The notes beneath the pieces were generated by a model. That model had not been told where the DNA came from. It made no database searches and was given only the letters and a program-made list of their open reading frames with translations. This document shows, in pieces, positions 30,098 to 39,208 of a DNA stretch of 64,000 bases. Made by a program: the position numbers and the translations under genes. The DNA is from CAWBOY01 sp963790585. GTDB lineage: Bacteria; Planctomycetota; Planctomycetia; Gemmatales; Gemmataceae. Numbering within the stretch: the first letter of the stretch is position 1; every line of letters begins with the position of its first letter. The stretch is taken from NCBI GenBank assembly GCA_963790585.1, contig CAWBOY010000001.1, forward strand, positions 806,001 through 870,000, in the 5' to 3' direction.

Positions 30098-31636
30098 TTA
30101 CCGCGCCGCGAGCGCCGGCGAATCGAGATCCAATCGATATAGAATCTGGTTGTACTCATAGCGCGGCGTCTTGTCCGTGTTGCCGGAAAAATCGCTGGTA
30201 TACGTTCCCTCGAAGTGGATGAAGCGCCCCTCACCGCGGTCCAAGAAGGGGTGATGGCACACATTGTAGAAAGACTGTTTATTGTGTGTTACGATCTTGA
30301 CCGCGGTCCGAAACGGCCCAGTGGGCTCGTCCGTTTCCGCATACCAGATCTCTCCTAGAAACGACGACTTGCCTCCAATCTGCCCGGCAATCAGTATCCA
30401 ACGCTTACGATGCTCGTTCCAGCGTATCGTGCCGTTGTGCAGGCGGATTCGTTCTTCGGAGTCGGCTCGATTGGCCGGATAAAAGCGCGTCTGCTCTGGC
30501 TTCATCTTGCCGGTCTTGACCAAAGTCTCCTCCGTCTCCGATCCCATTGGAGGAAAGTCCGATTGCCAGCGCCAGATCGGGACTCCGTCGTTATCTACTT
30601 TGATGGAACTCGGTTTCCCTTTGTCCATCGCGGCGGCGCAGGTAAATGCCTCATAGTTCTTCGGTTCCAATACGTCCTTCAGCGTGGCCGGCACGCGGAC
30701 GGCGAGCGCTGGATTGCCACAGAGCAACCACGTATTGCCGTTCTCCCTATATTTCTCCGGATGCCCGCGCACAAAGCGCCACTTTTCCGTCAGCGGCAGT
30801 TCCCGCGCTACGACAAACTGATTTCGCTCATCGTCAAAGACCGCGATCCCATGTTCAAACTCTGGGCCCAGGCCCTTGCGGCGGGAATAGTGAGCCACCA
30901 TTTTTTCGACGCCTTTTTCATCGGGCGCGGTACAGACGCCATCGATCCAAATCACGCCCTCAGCACGTTCTCTAAGAGGCATCATGGCGCGGGCAAAACC
31001 GGTCCGGTCTGTGAAATAGTCGAAGGCGATGCCTTGAGAGAGATTCGCTGTGATCGGAATAGCTGGTGTTTTCGCGCCGCTGGTTCGGTACATTCCGAGC
31101 GGATAACTCATGCGATTGGTGTCGCCCCAAAACCAATAGATGTCACCCTTGTAGGGGACCGCCTGTACGGAGTCCTGGCCAGCGACGCCACCCGGATGGG
31201 CTGATTGCTCAAATGGCGCTTTGTACCCCAGAAGAAGTGTGTCGCGGTATTTTCCCTCTCCTGTCAGCCGGCATAGTCGCTCGGCGATGTTCTTCCGAGC
31301 GATCTTGATTTCGGTCCTTTGGCCCGCTTTGGGTGTGATCTTCACTCCAGCGCTGCCGAAGCCATCGGTTTTGATCTCGTACCCATGACTACGGATGGTG
31401 AAAAATACCTCGCGGTCCATGAGGTCTGGTTCATGGAAGGCGACGCGGCCCGCGTTGTCGGTCACGAAGCGGAGTTGATTTACGGTAATCAATTCGACCA
31501 GCGGGACGCCGTGGCCGGTTGCATCGTCAAGGAGGCGAATTTCGGCGTATACGGCAGTCTTCGGATCCGCGACGGTAGTCGTGGCGCAGCAGATGAGTAG
31601 GGCGACATATCCCATTAGGCTGCGGCTGGAGAGCAT
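30098..31636 (-). CDS. Secreted protein of unknown function, possible beta-propeller
   Basis: 512 residues. Signal peptide (LMGYVALLICCATTTVA). An N-terminal beta domain (about 25-115; LLDDATGHGVPLVELITVNQ) resembles a carboxypeptidase-regulatory-like fold. The rest has repeated strand pairs around GDIYWFWGDTNRMSYPLG, VIWIDGVCTAPDEKG, RKRWILIAGQIGGKSSFLGEIWYAETDEPTGPF, a pattern seen in glycoside-hydrolase-like propellers (GH43 or DUF4185 type). No catalytic residues can be assigned. Its start overlaps the end of the phosphofructokinase gene region closely (25 bases), suggesting cotranscription. Confidence 0.62.
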   Translation of the reverse strand: MLSSRSLMGYVALLICCATTTVADPKTAVYAEIRLLDDATGHGVPLVELITVNQLRFVTDNAGRVAFHEPDLMDREVFFTIRSHGYEIKTDGFGSAGVKITPKAGQRTEIKIARKNIAERLCRLTGEGKYRDTLLLGYKAPFEQSAHPGGVAGQDSVQAVPYKGDIYWFWGDTNRMSYPLGMYRTSGAKTPAIPITANLSQGIAFDYFTDRTGFARAMMPLRERAEGVIWIDGVCTAPDEKGVEKMVAHYSRRKGLGPEFEHGIAVFDDERNQFVVARELPLTEKWRFVRGHPEKYRENGNTWLLCGNPALAVRVPATLKDVLEPKNYEAFTCAAAMDKGKPSSIKVDNDGVPIWRWQSDFPPMGSETEETLVKTGKMKPEQTRFYPANRADSEERIRLHNGTIRWNEHRKRWILIAGQIGGKSSFLGEIWYAETDEPTGPFRTAVKIVTHNKQSFYNVCHHPFLDRGEGRFIHFEGTYTSDFSGNTDKTPRYEYNQILYRLDLDSPALAAR

Positions 31637-31661
31637 TGGAGAATGCCTTCTTCTACGTTGA

Positions 31662-32952
31662 CTAGCGCACGAGATACTCAAACTTCTTCCGAAACTGTTC
31701 GGGCGTCATCTTCGCGGCTTCGGCCAATTTTGAAAGGCGGGCCGGCTCGTCGAAATCGCGCGGCACGAGACGAATCATGTACGCGCCGGGCACATTCGTA
31801 GGCCTCGCCGTCGACATTGACGCGGCGGGTCTGCATCCGGCTCGTCTGCGGATTGATCATGGTCTCGAAAGGCAATGGCTTGAGTCGGCCATCTTCGAGG
31901 CTGATGATTGCGCCGTATTTCGCCGCTTCCGGCGAGCGCAGGAACTTTACCGCGCCATAGCCGAGATCGCGCGTGTACTCGGCGTCGAACGGGATCGGAT
32001 CGGCGCAGCGAAGCTCGTAACCGAGGTCTTTATCAATCAGCGTGATTGACAGCTTCATTTCCTCGAGCCGCGCTTGCAGGCGGTCCTTGATCATGCGCCC
32101 AAATTCAATCTCGCCGAGGCGCAAATGATTGTGCTCATCGCGGATCACCTTGCCGTAGCGCCCGAGTTGTTCATCGTTGAGCGACGACAGGCCGTGCTCG
32201 CCTATGGCTTCGAGCAGCCCTTCCGCTAGCACAGCGACGCCATAAGGCGAGCCGTTGGCCAAGCGTTTGACGATAGAGCCCGTCAAGATATCGGTTACCT
32301 CTTCGAGGGAGACGGGCCTGCCTTTGAACTCTTCTGGGATGATCGTCAAGGTGGCTGCCGCGGCCTTGCCTATGCCAAGTGCCAGGTGGCCGGCGGCTCG
32401 GCCCATACTCACGAGCAGATACCAGCGCGATGTCGTTCGCGCATCTTCGGCGAGATTGCGGACAATGCCGACGCCGACGTGGCGCACGGTTTCATAGCCG
32501 AAGGTCGGCGTTGATTCCGGCAGCGGTAGATCGTTGTCGATTGTCTTGGGAACGTGGGCGACGCGGACGGCGCCGTTGGCCCGTTTGTATACTTGACTGC
32601 CGGAGAAGGCGGTGTCATCGCCGCCGATGGTGACGAGGCAGGTAACATTGAGCCGACGCAGCACGTCGAGTACGTTCTTCATGAACGTCTCGTTTTTGGC
32701 CGGGTTGGTCCGCGACGTTCCGAGGATCGAGCCGCCGCGCAGGTGGATAGCCTTCACATCGACGATCTTGAGTTCACGCCACTTTTCGGCGTTGTTTTCG
32801 ACGAGCCATTTGAACCCGTTTTGAAAGCCGATGACTTCAAAACCCTGTTCAATGGCCTCGATTGTGACGGAGCTGATGACCCCATTGATGCCCGGCGCCG
32901 GTCCCCCTCCGACGATCAAGGCGAGTTTTCCTGGTGTTTGCGCAGCGCTCAT
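31662..32952 (-). CDS. 6-phosphofructokinase, pyrophosphate-type; frameshift near the end
   Basis: About 430 residues; phosphorylates fructose 6-phosphate. LIVGGGPAPGINGVISSV is the donor site and TIGGDDTAFSG carries GGDD, which points to pyrophosphate rather than ATP as donor. PKTIDNDLP is the catalytic loop and SMGRAAGHLALG the substrate region. The frame breaks near 31790. Past this point the original frame gives an unrelated arginine-rich tail ending at 31678, while the next frame gives RLVPRDFDEPARLSKLAEAA and MTPEQFRKKFEYLV, stopping at 31662. The latter looks like the real C-terminus. Confidence 0.88.
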
Positions 32953-33082
32953 TTCCGAGCCTCCGTGGCCTCTTTTCTATTGCCTCTCCCGACCTCGGAT
33001 CAGTTTATCGATGGACGTTTATTTGACAAACGGAGTGAAGTCGCTGCGAATCTCGGGTGTCACGGGAGTCTCTCGGGAGGAT

Positions 33083-33663
33083 TCAAGGGCCTCGCACTAA
33101 GGGAGGATCTTGAACTTCCCTCTTTTTGAGCACCCGCGCTGGATTGCCGCCGACGATGGTCCAGGCTTCGACGTTCTTGAACACGGCCGAGCGCGCTCCG
33201 ACGATCGCGCCGGTTTGGACGGTCACGCCTGGGCCGACGAAGGCGTCGGCACCGATCCATACATCATCGCCCAATACAATCGGCGGCCTGAGAAGAGGCA
33301 TGTTTGGTTGCGTGTAATCGTGTGTCCCGGCGCAGAGATGGGCGTATTGGCTTACAGTTACTCGATCGCCGATGTTGATCGGACCGAGGGCATAAAGTAT
33401 GGCATGGTCGCCCACGGCGGAATTGGCGCCGATCGTGATGTTCCATGGGATGGCCACCGTTACCGTGGCCCGGATGTAAGCAAGCGGATGAACTTTGGCG
33501 CCGAAGCGACGCAGCAGCCAGCTGCGCAAGCGTAACAGGGTTGCGGGCTCCAGCGGAACAGGGTCGCTTCAACCAACGTCCACAACAAGCGGGTCAGCTT
33601 TTCGCGGAGCGTCCACGGACTGCGGTGCCGATCGGAGGTGGCGGGAGGCAGGTTCGTCGTCAT
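33083..33663 (-). CDS. WcaF-type left-handed beta-helix acyltransferase; one frameshift
   Basis: About 193 residues. The N-terminal helix (REKLTRLLWTLVEATLFRWSP) precedes hexapeptide repeats (IGANSAVGDHAILYALGPINIGDRVTV, then DDVWIGADAFVGPGVTV and AIVGARSAVFKNV), ending VGGNPARVLKKRE. The active-site His is in AGTHDY. Family members acetylate sugars during exopolysaccharide synthesis. A frame shift is needed near 33530 to join the two parts (CY to RLRSWLLRRFGAKVHP). No glycosyltransferases are next to it, so the pathway is uncertain. Confidence 0.82.
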
Positions 33664-33704
33664 GTGTCTCTTTTATTTCGGCGCGTACGATGTAGCATCG
33701 AACC

Positions 33705-35480
33705 TCAATACCGTCCCAACATCGCATCCGCGGTCTCGGTCGTCGAGGCGTCGTCGTTGTCGTTGAGTGCGGCTAGGCATTGTTTTATGCGGCGATTCGA
33801 TAGCCGCAGAAAATGGCGGCCGGCGGCGACTTCGCGGTCCAGCTCGGCGGCGTCGCCGTTACTCGTCGTCAGCATCGAATCGAGGCGGCTCAGCGTACAG
33901 CTCGAGGCGTAGATTTCACACGCGGCATCGGCGATTCTTTCCTGGATATATTGCTTGAACAATATACTTTCGCGGTATTGGAACAGCATCTTTTGCACGG
34001 CGAGGCTGAAAGCGCGGACGCTGCGGCCAAGCTCGTGAGCGTGGCTTTGGAGTTTCTCCGATTTCACGGGCACCGTCGGCGTCGTGAAGCGGACGCGGAG
34101 TTGGCTGCCGCCGAAGCGGAACAGCGTGCCCAGGCCGCGCCACGGATGGGTCGCGGCGTCTTTGACTTTGAGGAGCTGGTCAGCCACCGGCTTGATGCCG
34201 ACCATCGCGATAAACGCTCGCAATACGTCGTTGGCCCCTTCACCGATCATGTTGATGCGAGCGTCGCGCATCATTCGTTCATACGGCTCGTCGAGAAAAT
34301 AGGCCTTGCCGCCGAAGATTTGAATGGTGTCATTGACGATTTGCCACAGGGCATCGGTAGACCAGACCTTGAGCATCGCGGTTTCGAGCATGAAATCCTC
34401 GAAGCCGCGATCGATGAAGCTGGCGCATTCGCTAGTCGTCGCTTCCATGGCGAAAACGTGAGCGGCGATATAGGCGATCTTCTTTTTGACCAATTCAAAC
34501 TCGGCCAACGGTTGCTCGAATTGAACCCGCTTCTTGGCGTGCGTCGCAGCGGCGCGCAGGCAAAACTTGGCCGCCCCCGTGCAGCTCGCGCCGAACGTAG
34601 TGCGGCCGAAGTCGAGAACCGTCAGCGCGATGCGCAAGCCCTTGCCGAGCTTGCCGAGGATATTTTCGTTCGGAACGAACATGTTGGTGAATTTGAGTCG
34701 GCCGGTCGCCGTGCCGCGAATGCCGACTTTGGGCATCCGCGCGTCGAGGACTTCGAACCCAGGCAGGTCGGGCGTGACGATGAAGGCGGTGATCTGCTTT
34801 TTCTTGTCGCTGCCGGTGCTGGGGGTGCGCGCGATTACGGTCAGGACCTGGGCGATGCCGCCGTTGGTGATCCAGCGCTTTTCGCCGTTGAGAATATAGC
34901 CGCGACCATCCGGCGTCGGCGTGGCGGTCGTCTGGACATTGCTCGCATCTGAACCGGCCTCGGGTTCGGTCAAGGCGAAAGCCGCGAGGCTTTTGCCGCT
35001 GACCAGATCGGGCAGCCAGCGCTGTTGTTGTTCCGGCGTGCCGAAGAGAACCAGCGCACGAATGCCGATGCTGTGATGGGCGTTGACGAAGACGGCGGTG
35101 CCGGCACAGTGGCCGCCGATAAGCTCCATGATCTTGGTGTATCCGAGCTGCGAGAAGCCACGGCCGCCGAAAGCGGGCGGCGCGGTCATTCCGAGGACGC
35201 CGAGCTTGCCCAGGCCCGCCACCACATCGTCCGGTATCCGCGCCTCGCGGTCGATCGTTGTCGCGTCGATATGCTCGTCCGCGTAGCGGCGAACTTCGCT
35301 AAGAGACTTGCTCAGCGCCTCTCGCTCCGTCGCGGCGATTTCTGGGTAAGGAAAGAGCAAGGAAGAGTTGAAATGCCCGAAAAAGAGTCCCTTGGCGAAG
35401 CCCATCGTCTGCGGACCGGAGAATAAGAGATCCTCCGCTTCCTTGCGTTGTGCGTCGATTTGGGCAGCAGTCAAGGCCAT
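33705..35480 (-). CDS. Acyl-CoA dehydrogenase with long C-terminal extension
   Basis: 591 residues. Flavoenzyme that makes the alpha-beta double bond in acyl-CoA. AFALTEPEAGSDASNVQTTA (FAD and substrate contact), YILNGEKRWITNGG, GIRGTATGRLKFTNMFVPNENILG and IQIFGGKAYFLDEPYERMMRDARINMIGEGANDVLRAFI follow the family; the Glu in GEGANDV fits the catalytic base position of the very-long-chain branch. The C-terminal 170 residues are an added helical domain as in VLCAD and ACAD9. No other beta-oxidation genes are adjacent. Confidence 0.92.
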   Translation of the reverse strand: MALTAAQIDAQRKEAEDLLFSGPQTMGFAKGLFFGHFNSSLLFPYPEIAATEREALSKSLSEVRRYADEHIDATTIDREARIPDDVVAGLGKLGVLGMTAPPAFGGRGFSQLGYTKIMELIGGHCAGTAVFVNAHHSIGIRALVLFGTPEQQQRWLPDLVSGKSLAAFALTEPEAGSDASNVQTTATPTPDGRGYILNGEKRWITNGGIAQVLTVIARTPSTGSDKKKQITAFIVTPDLPGFEVLDARMPKVGIRGTATGRLKFTNMFVPNENILGKLGKGLRIALTVLDFGRTTFGASCTGAAKFCLRAAATHAKKRVQFEQPLAEFELVKKKIAYIAAHVFAMEATTSECASFIDRGFEDFMLETAMLKVWSTDALWQIVNDTIQIFGGKAYFLDEPYERMMRDARINMIGEGANDVLRAFIAMVGIKPVADQLLKVKDAATHPWRGLGTLFRFGGSQLRVRFTTPTVPVKSEKLQSHAHELGRSVRAFSLAVQKMLFQYRESILFKQYIQERIADAACEIYASSCTLSRLDSMLTTSNGDAAELDREVAAGRHFLRLSNRRIKQCLAALNDNDDASTTETADAMLGRY

Positions 35481-35666
35481 GGACGAGACTCCCGGAGAGG
35501 GGGATATAGGAAAAGCCGGGAGGAGATTGGAGCAGCCGAAAATCTACCCGGATTGGTTCAATCACGCTGGGATTATTATAGGCGATCCAGGCGGTATTGC
35601 ACTTAATCGCTTTCCCCCCTTTTGCTACACTCCGGCCGTCTTACTCGCCGCAAGGAGGGTCGGGTC

Positions 35667-37199
35667 ATGCGCTGCGTTCTTGCCCTGTGCTTACTCTTGG
35701 CTACGGGAATCCTGCTCGTCGCTGGCCCGGTTCGGCCGGTGCCTGTGCCCGAACCGGCGGCAGCGGCGAAGCCGTTGGAAGAGCAACAGTTCGCCACCCA
35801 ACTCTTCGCGGTCCAAGCGCAAATCGCGGAGCTGTACGTGCGGCCGGTGCCTGCCGATGAGATCGCTTATGCCGCCTTAGCTGGGCTCTACGACGCCGCG
35901 CGGCTACCCGTACCTGCAAAGCTGCGTGAGGATGTTCGGTCAGCCGTCGCCGATCAGTCGTTGATCCTCCTCTATATCGAGACGCGAAAACAAGTCGGCG
36001 CGGTCGAGGCGCTGCAGGGGCCCAAAGCTCTCCTGGTGGCTTGCCGCGCGATCGCTCGTTCGCTCGATCCCTATTGCGATGTGGTGATCGGCGCGGAACA
36101 GAGGAAATCGGTCGGCCTCGAAGGGGAGGCCAACGGCGTCGGTGTCGAGTTGACCAGCGCCGGCGGCGGACCGGTCGCGCTCAAGACGGTCTATCCTGGC
36201 GGATCGGCCCAGCGTGCCGGTTTACGGCCGGGCGATGAGATCACGGCACTCAATGACAAGCCAATCGGGAAACTGTCGACCGAACAGATCGAACAACTCC
36301 TCTTTCAAGGGCCGCCTGACCCAACCGATTTGCGAGCGGCGCCGCTCACGAATCCGGACGTTCGGGTCACTTATCGTCGACCAGAAACTAAGGTGTCGAG
36401 AACCGCCACGCTGCGGCTCGAACACTTCACTCCGGAAATCGTCCTTGGCGTTCGCCGGGACGACGACAACCGTTGGAATTACTGGATCGACGCTGATCGG
36501 CATTTAGCCCATGTTCGCCTGACCACGTTGATGCGCGGCTCTTCGAGCGAACTCCGAGCCGTGGTTGGCCAACTCCACCGGGCCGGCATGACCGGCATGA
36601 TCCTCGATCTGCGCTGGTGTCCAGGTGGTTATCTCGACGAAGCCGTCGACGCGGCTCGGCTCTTCTTGGGTACGGGCGACATTGCCACCATCAAAACGCG
36701 CCAGGGCAAACCGACCGTCTACCGCGGCGACGACTCGGGCTCGGGTGTCACCTTTCCGATGGTTGTCCTCGTCAATGGCGACACGCTCGGCGGAGCGGAA
36801 TTGGTCGCGTCGGCACTGCAAGATCATGGTCGGGCCACCGTCGTCGGCCAGCGGACGCGCGGCAAAGCCAGCGTACAGTCCTCGATCTATTTGCCCGTGC
36901 CCGGCGCCGGTATGAAGTTGACCAGCGGCACGTTCATTCGGCCCAATGGCAAAAATCTCCATCGCTTTCCTGATAGCAAATCGTCCGATGACTGGGGCGT
37001 CCAACCCGATACCGAGTTTCGCATCTCCGCGGACCTGGAGCGAAAACTGGCGCGCTCGTGGCTAGAATACTCTTTGCGCCCCGCCGAATCGATGGAACGG
37101 CTGCCATTGGATGATCCTCAATCCGACCCGAGCCAACAGGAGGCGCTGGCCGTGCTGCGGGATATGTCGGGCGCGAATTGGGCGGTCAAACGGCGTTAG
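35667..37199 (+). CDS. S41-family (C-terminal processing) protease homologue lacking the catalytic serine
   Basis: 510 residues. Start at 35667 is set by AAGGAGGG. Signal peptide (about 1-20), N-terminal helical part, a PDZ domain (about 150-240; VYPGGSAQRAGLRPGDEITALNDK) and the S41 core (HVRLTTLMRG, MILDLRWCPGGYLDEAVD, VVLVNGDTLGGAELVASALQ, VGQRTRGKASVQ). The catalytic Lys in RGKAS is kept, but where active enzymes have SASASE this protein has TLGGAE, so the nucleophile Ser aligns with Ala (about residue 374). It may therefore be an inactive, substrate-binding relative. The fold assignment is secure; activity is not. Confidence 0.87.
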   Translation: MRCVLALCLLLATGILLVAGPVRPVPVPEPAAAAKPLEEQQFATQLFAVQAQIAELYVRPVPADEIAYAALAGLYDAARLPVPAKLREDVRSAVADQSLILLYIETRKQVGAVEALQGPKALLVACRAIARSLDPYCDVVIGAEQRKSVGLEGEANGVGVELTSAGGGPVALKTVYPGGSAQRAGLRPGDEITALNDKPIGKLSTEQIEQLLFQGPPDPTDLRAAPLTNPDVRVTYRRPETKVSRTATLRLEHFTPEIVLGVRRDDDNRWNYWIDADRHLAHVRLTTLMRGSSSELRAVVGQLHRAGMTGMILDLRWCPGGYLDEAVDAARLFLGTGDIATIKTRQGKPTVYRGDDSGSGVTFPMVVLVNGDTLGGAELVASALQDHGRATVVGQRTRGKASVQSSIYLPVPGAGMKLTSGTFIRPNGKNLHRFPDSKSSDDWGVQPDTEFRISADLERKLARSWLEYSLRPAESMERLPLDDPQSDPSQQEALAVLRDMSGANWAVKRR

Positions 37200-37232
37200 T
37201 GTCCTGAATTAAAAGTTCGTTCAACAAGGGTC

Positions 37233-37322
37233 AAGTCGTGGCCGGGGTCGGTACTCCGACCCCGGTGCGGCCTTTTCGATTCCAAAGAACCGGGGTCGGA
37301 GTACCGACCCCGGCCACGACTT
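37233..37322. repeat. Long inverted repeat, same family as 1931-2042
   Basis: Perfect 34-base arms (37233-37266 and 37289-37322) with the core GGGGTCGGTACTCCGACCCC. Located 3' of the S41 gene and upstream of the next gene on the same strand. Confidence 0.85.
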
Positions 37323-37382
37323 CTGTAGAGGAACTCGCCCGAATTCCGCCATCATTGGACCGCACCGCTGGAGAACCGCAAC

Positions 37383-38123
37383 GTGAGTGGCACCTGGTCC
37401 GTAGTCGAAGTTGCCGGAAAACCTGTGGACGTCTATGAACCGCCCGGTCCGCAGCCGCCGCGCTTCGGCCTGCTTTATTTGCATGGAGTCGGCCTGATCA
37501 CCCTACAGGATCGTCCGGCGTATACGGCTCTCTTCGCCGAACTCAATCTCGCCTGCATCTGCCCGCACACGCAACGTTCTTGGTGGACTGACCGCGTCTG
37601 CCCCGAGTTCGATCCCAAATTGACGGCCGAGCGGCATGTACTCGAGAATGTGCTACCGTTTTTCGATCAGCGCTGGGGCCTCAAGCCCGGAAGTATCGGC
37701 CTGTTCGGCGTCAGCATGGGCGGACAAGGCGCACTTAGATTGGCGCTCAAACGGCCGGACCTCTTCCCTGTCGTCGCCGGGATCTCCGCGGCGATCGACT
37801 ATCACGATCTTTATGGTCAGGGTTCGCCGATCGATGAGATGTATGAGAGCAAAGAGCAGTGCCGCCAGGACACCGCGCCGATGCACATTCACCCGAGCAA
37901 GCATCCGGCTCACATTTTTTATTGCATCGATCCCGACGACCGCGAATGGATCCGCGGCAACGACCGGCTCCATGAAAAGATGAATGCCTTGGGCGTATCT
38001 CATGACGTAGACCTGACAACACGCGCCGGCGGCCACACCTGGGATTATTTCAACCACGTATCCAAGCGCGTTGTGCGGTTCCTGGTGGCGAGCTTGGAGG
38101 AACAGAGCTGGCGGTTGTTGTAA
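37383..38123 (+). CDS. Alpha/beta hydrolase (esterase or prolyl-oligopeptidase-like)
   Basis: 246 residues, no signal peptide. FGLLYLHGVGLITLQDR is the oxyanion-hole strand; GLFGVSMGGQGALRLALKRP holds the GxSxG nucleophile (Ser near residue 106); AGGHTWDYFN supplies the catalytic His near residue 223. Closest in pattern to esterase D and S-formylglutathione hydrolase-like proteins, but the substrate cannot be read from the sequence. GTG start at 37383 with GGAG upstream. It ends 8 bases before the convergent Uma2 gene. Confidence 0.82.
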   Translation: MSGTWSVVEVAGKPVDVYEPPGPQPPRFGLLYLHGVGLITLQDRPAYTALFAELNLACICPHTQRSWWTDRVCPEFDPKLTAERHVLENVLPFFDQRWGLKPGSIGLFGVSMGGQGALRLALKRPDLFPVVAGISAAIDYHDLYGQGSPIDEMYESKEQCRQDTAPMHIHPSKHPAHIFYCIDPDDREWIRGNDRLHEKMNALGVSHDVDLTTRAGGHTWDYFNHVSKRVVRFLVASLEEQSWRLL

Positions 38124-38131
38124 CGACGCCG

Positions 38132-39147
38132 CTAGGACGGCCCGCGCAGTCGCCGTAACTCTTCTTCGAGCCGGCGCACATACTCTTGTTCTTCGATTCG
38201 TGCGGCGGCTTCCGCGTCTGCGCGTTTCGATTCCGCTTCCGCTCGCTTCTCTTCGGCTTCCGCTCGCCTCTTTTCGGCTTCCGCCAGCGTCGTTTGCGCA
38301 TCGGCTCGCTTCTCTTCGGCTGTCGCTCGCCTCTTTTCGGCTTCGGCTCTGAGAGTGGCATTCTTGCGCGATCCTCAGCCGCTGCTCGGGCTTTCGCTTC
38401 CATTTCCGCACGCCGCGCTTCGGCCTTCGCTCGCTTCTCCGCTAACTCTAATTCCTTCGTAACCTGAAGGTAATCGCCCAATTCACGGCCTTTCTTGTCA
38501 AAGCAAACGACGCGATTATCGCCGGTCCCCAACCAGAGTTCGACCGTCTCCAGCCAAAGATGGCCTTCCTCGTCCGGCTCCAGCTCGACGTAGCCATCTA
38601 GTTCATACCGATAGGCATGAATGCTTACCGGCCCCTCGGTCTTCTCACGATCGATGATGACATAAAATGGCACACGGGCTTCGTGATAGTGGGCGTATTT
38701 CTTTTCGACGTCGTTATCCCGATAGTCCGGCGAGACGATCTCGATCAGCAGCGTCGGGCGCACGCCTTCCAGGGCGACGTCAAAGCTCGTGCGCGGAGCA
38801 TCGGGGTTGTTGACCTCGAAAATGACGCTGAGATCCGGGCAATGGGGGCGAAGGCCCGGGTCGTTCCACACGATCTGCAGATCGTCAAAGACTTTGGCTC
38901 CGGGCCAATCTTGCAACTGATGCGTGAGCACGCCGAAGAGATAATTGCGATCGCGTTGGTGTGGTGTGTTCTGCACGATGACACACGCCTCATCGGGATG
39001 GAGGAGATCATCAAGGGTGAGTGGGATTTGATCGAAGTCGAAGCGACCGTTGGGGAGCTGACGCTTGACCAGACGATGCCCGAAACGAAACGGGTCCGGC
39101 TCCGAAGGCCGAGTCGGCGAAGTGCCGTCTTGGTTTAATCGACCCAT
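38132..39147 (-). CDS. Uma2-family protein with coiled-coil tail; one frameshift
   Basis: About 338 residues. The N-terminal 190 residues are the PD-(D/E)XK-like Uma2 (DUF820) domain: FDFDQIPLTLDDLLHP, PDLSVIFEVNNP, VALEGVRPTLLIEIVSPDYR, KYAHYHEARVPFYVIIDRE and the EL/VE sheet that follows. This family is greatly expanded in planctomycetes and cyanobacteria, with unclear function. The tail shifts frame near 38362; read through, it becomes a repeated AEKRRA(E/T)AEEKRA heptad-like coiled coil ending EEELRRLRGPS. Without the shift one gets an arginine-lysine-rich run with no similarity. Confidence 0.85.
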
Positions 39148-39172
39148 GATGTACCTCCCGCAAGTCGAAATT

Positions 39173-39197
39173 TATATAGCCCCGGCTTGCCGGGGGT
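39173..39197 (-). terminator. Hairpin terminator unit
   Basis: TATATAGCCCCGGCTTGCCGGGG palindrome 12 bases after the stop of the gene at 39209; third locus of the unit found at 5875 and 24279. Confidence 0.65.
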
Positions 39198-39208
39198 GCA
39201 TCCCTCAC

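Noticed and set aside
33813..34952. Long open frame (379 codons) on the plus strand
   Set aside because: Antisense to the well-conserved acyl-CoA dehydrogenase; a result of high GC at third positions. No family resemblance and no ribosome-binding site.
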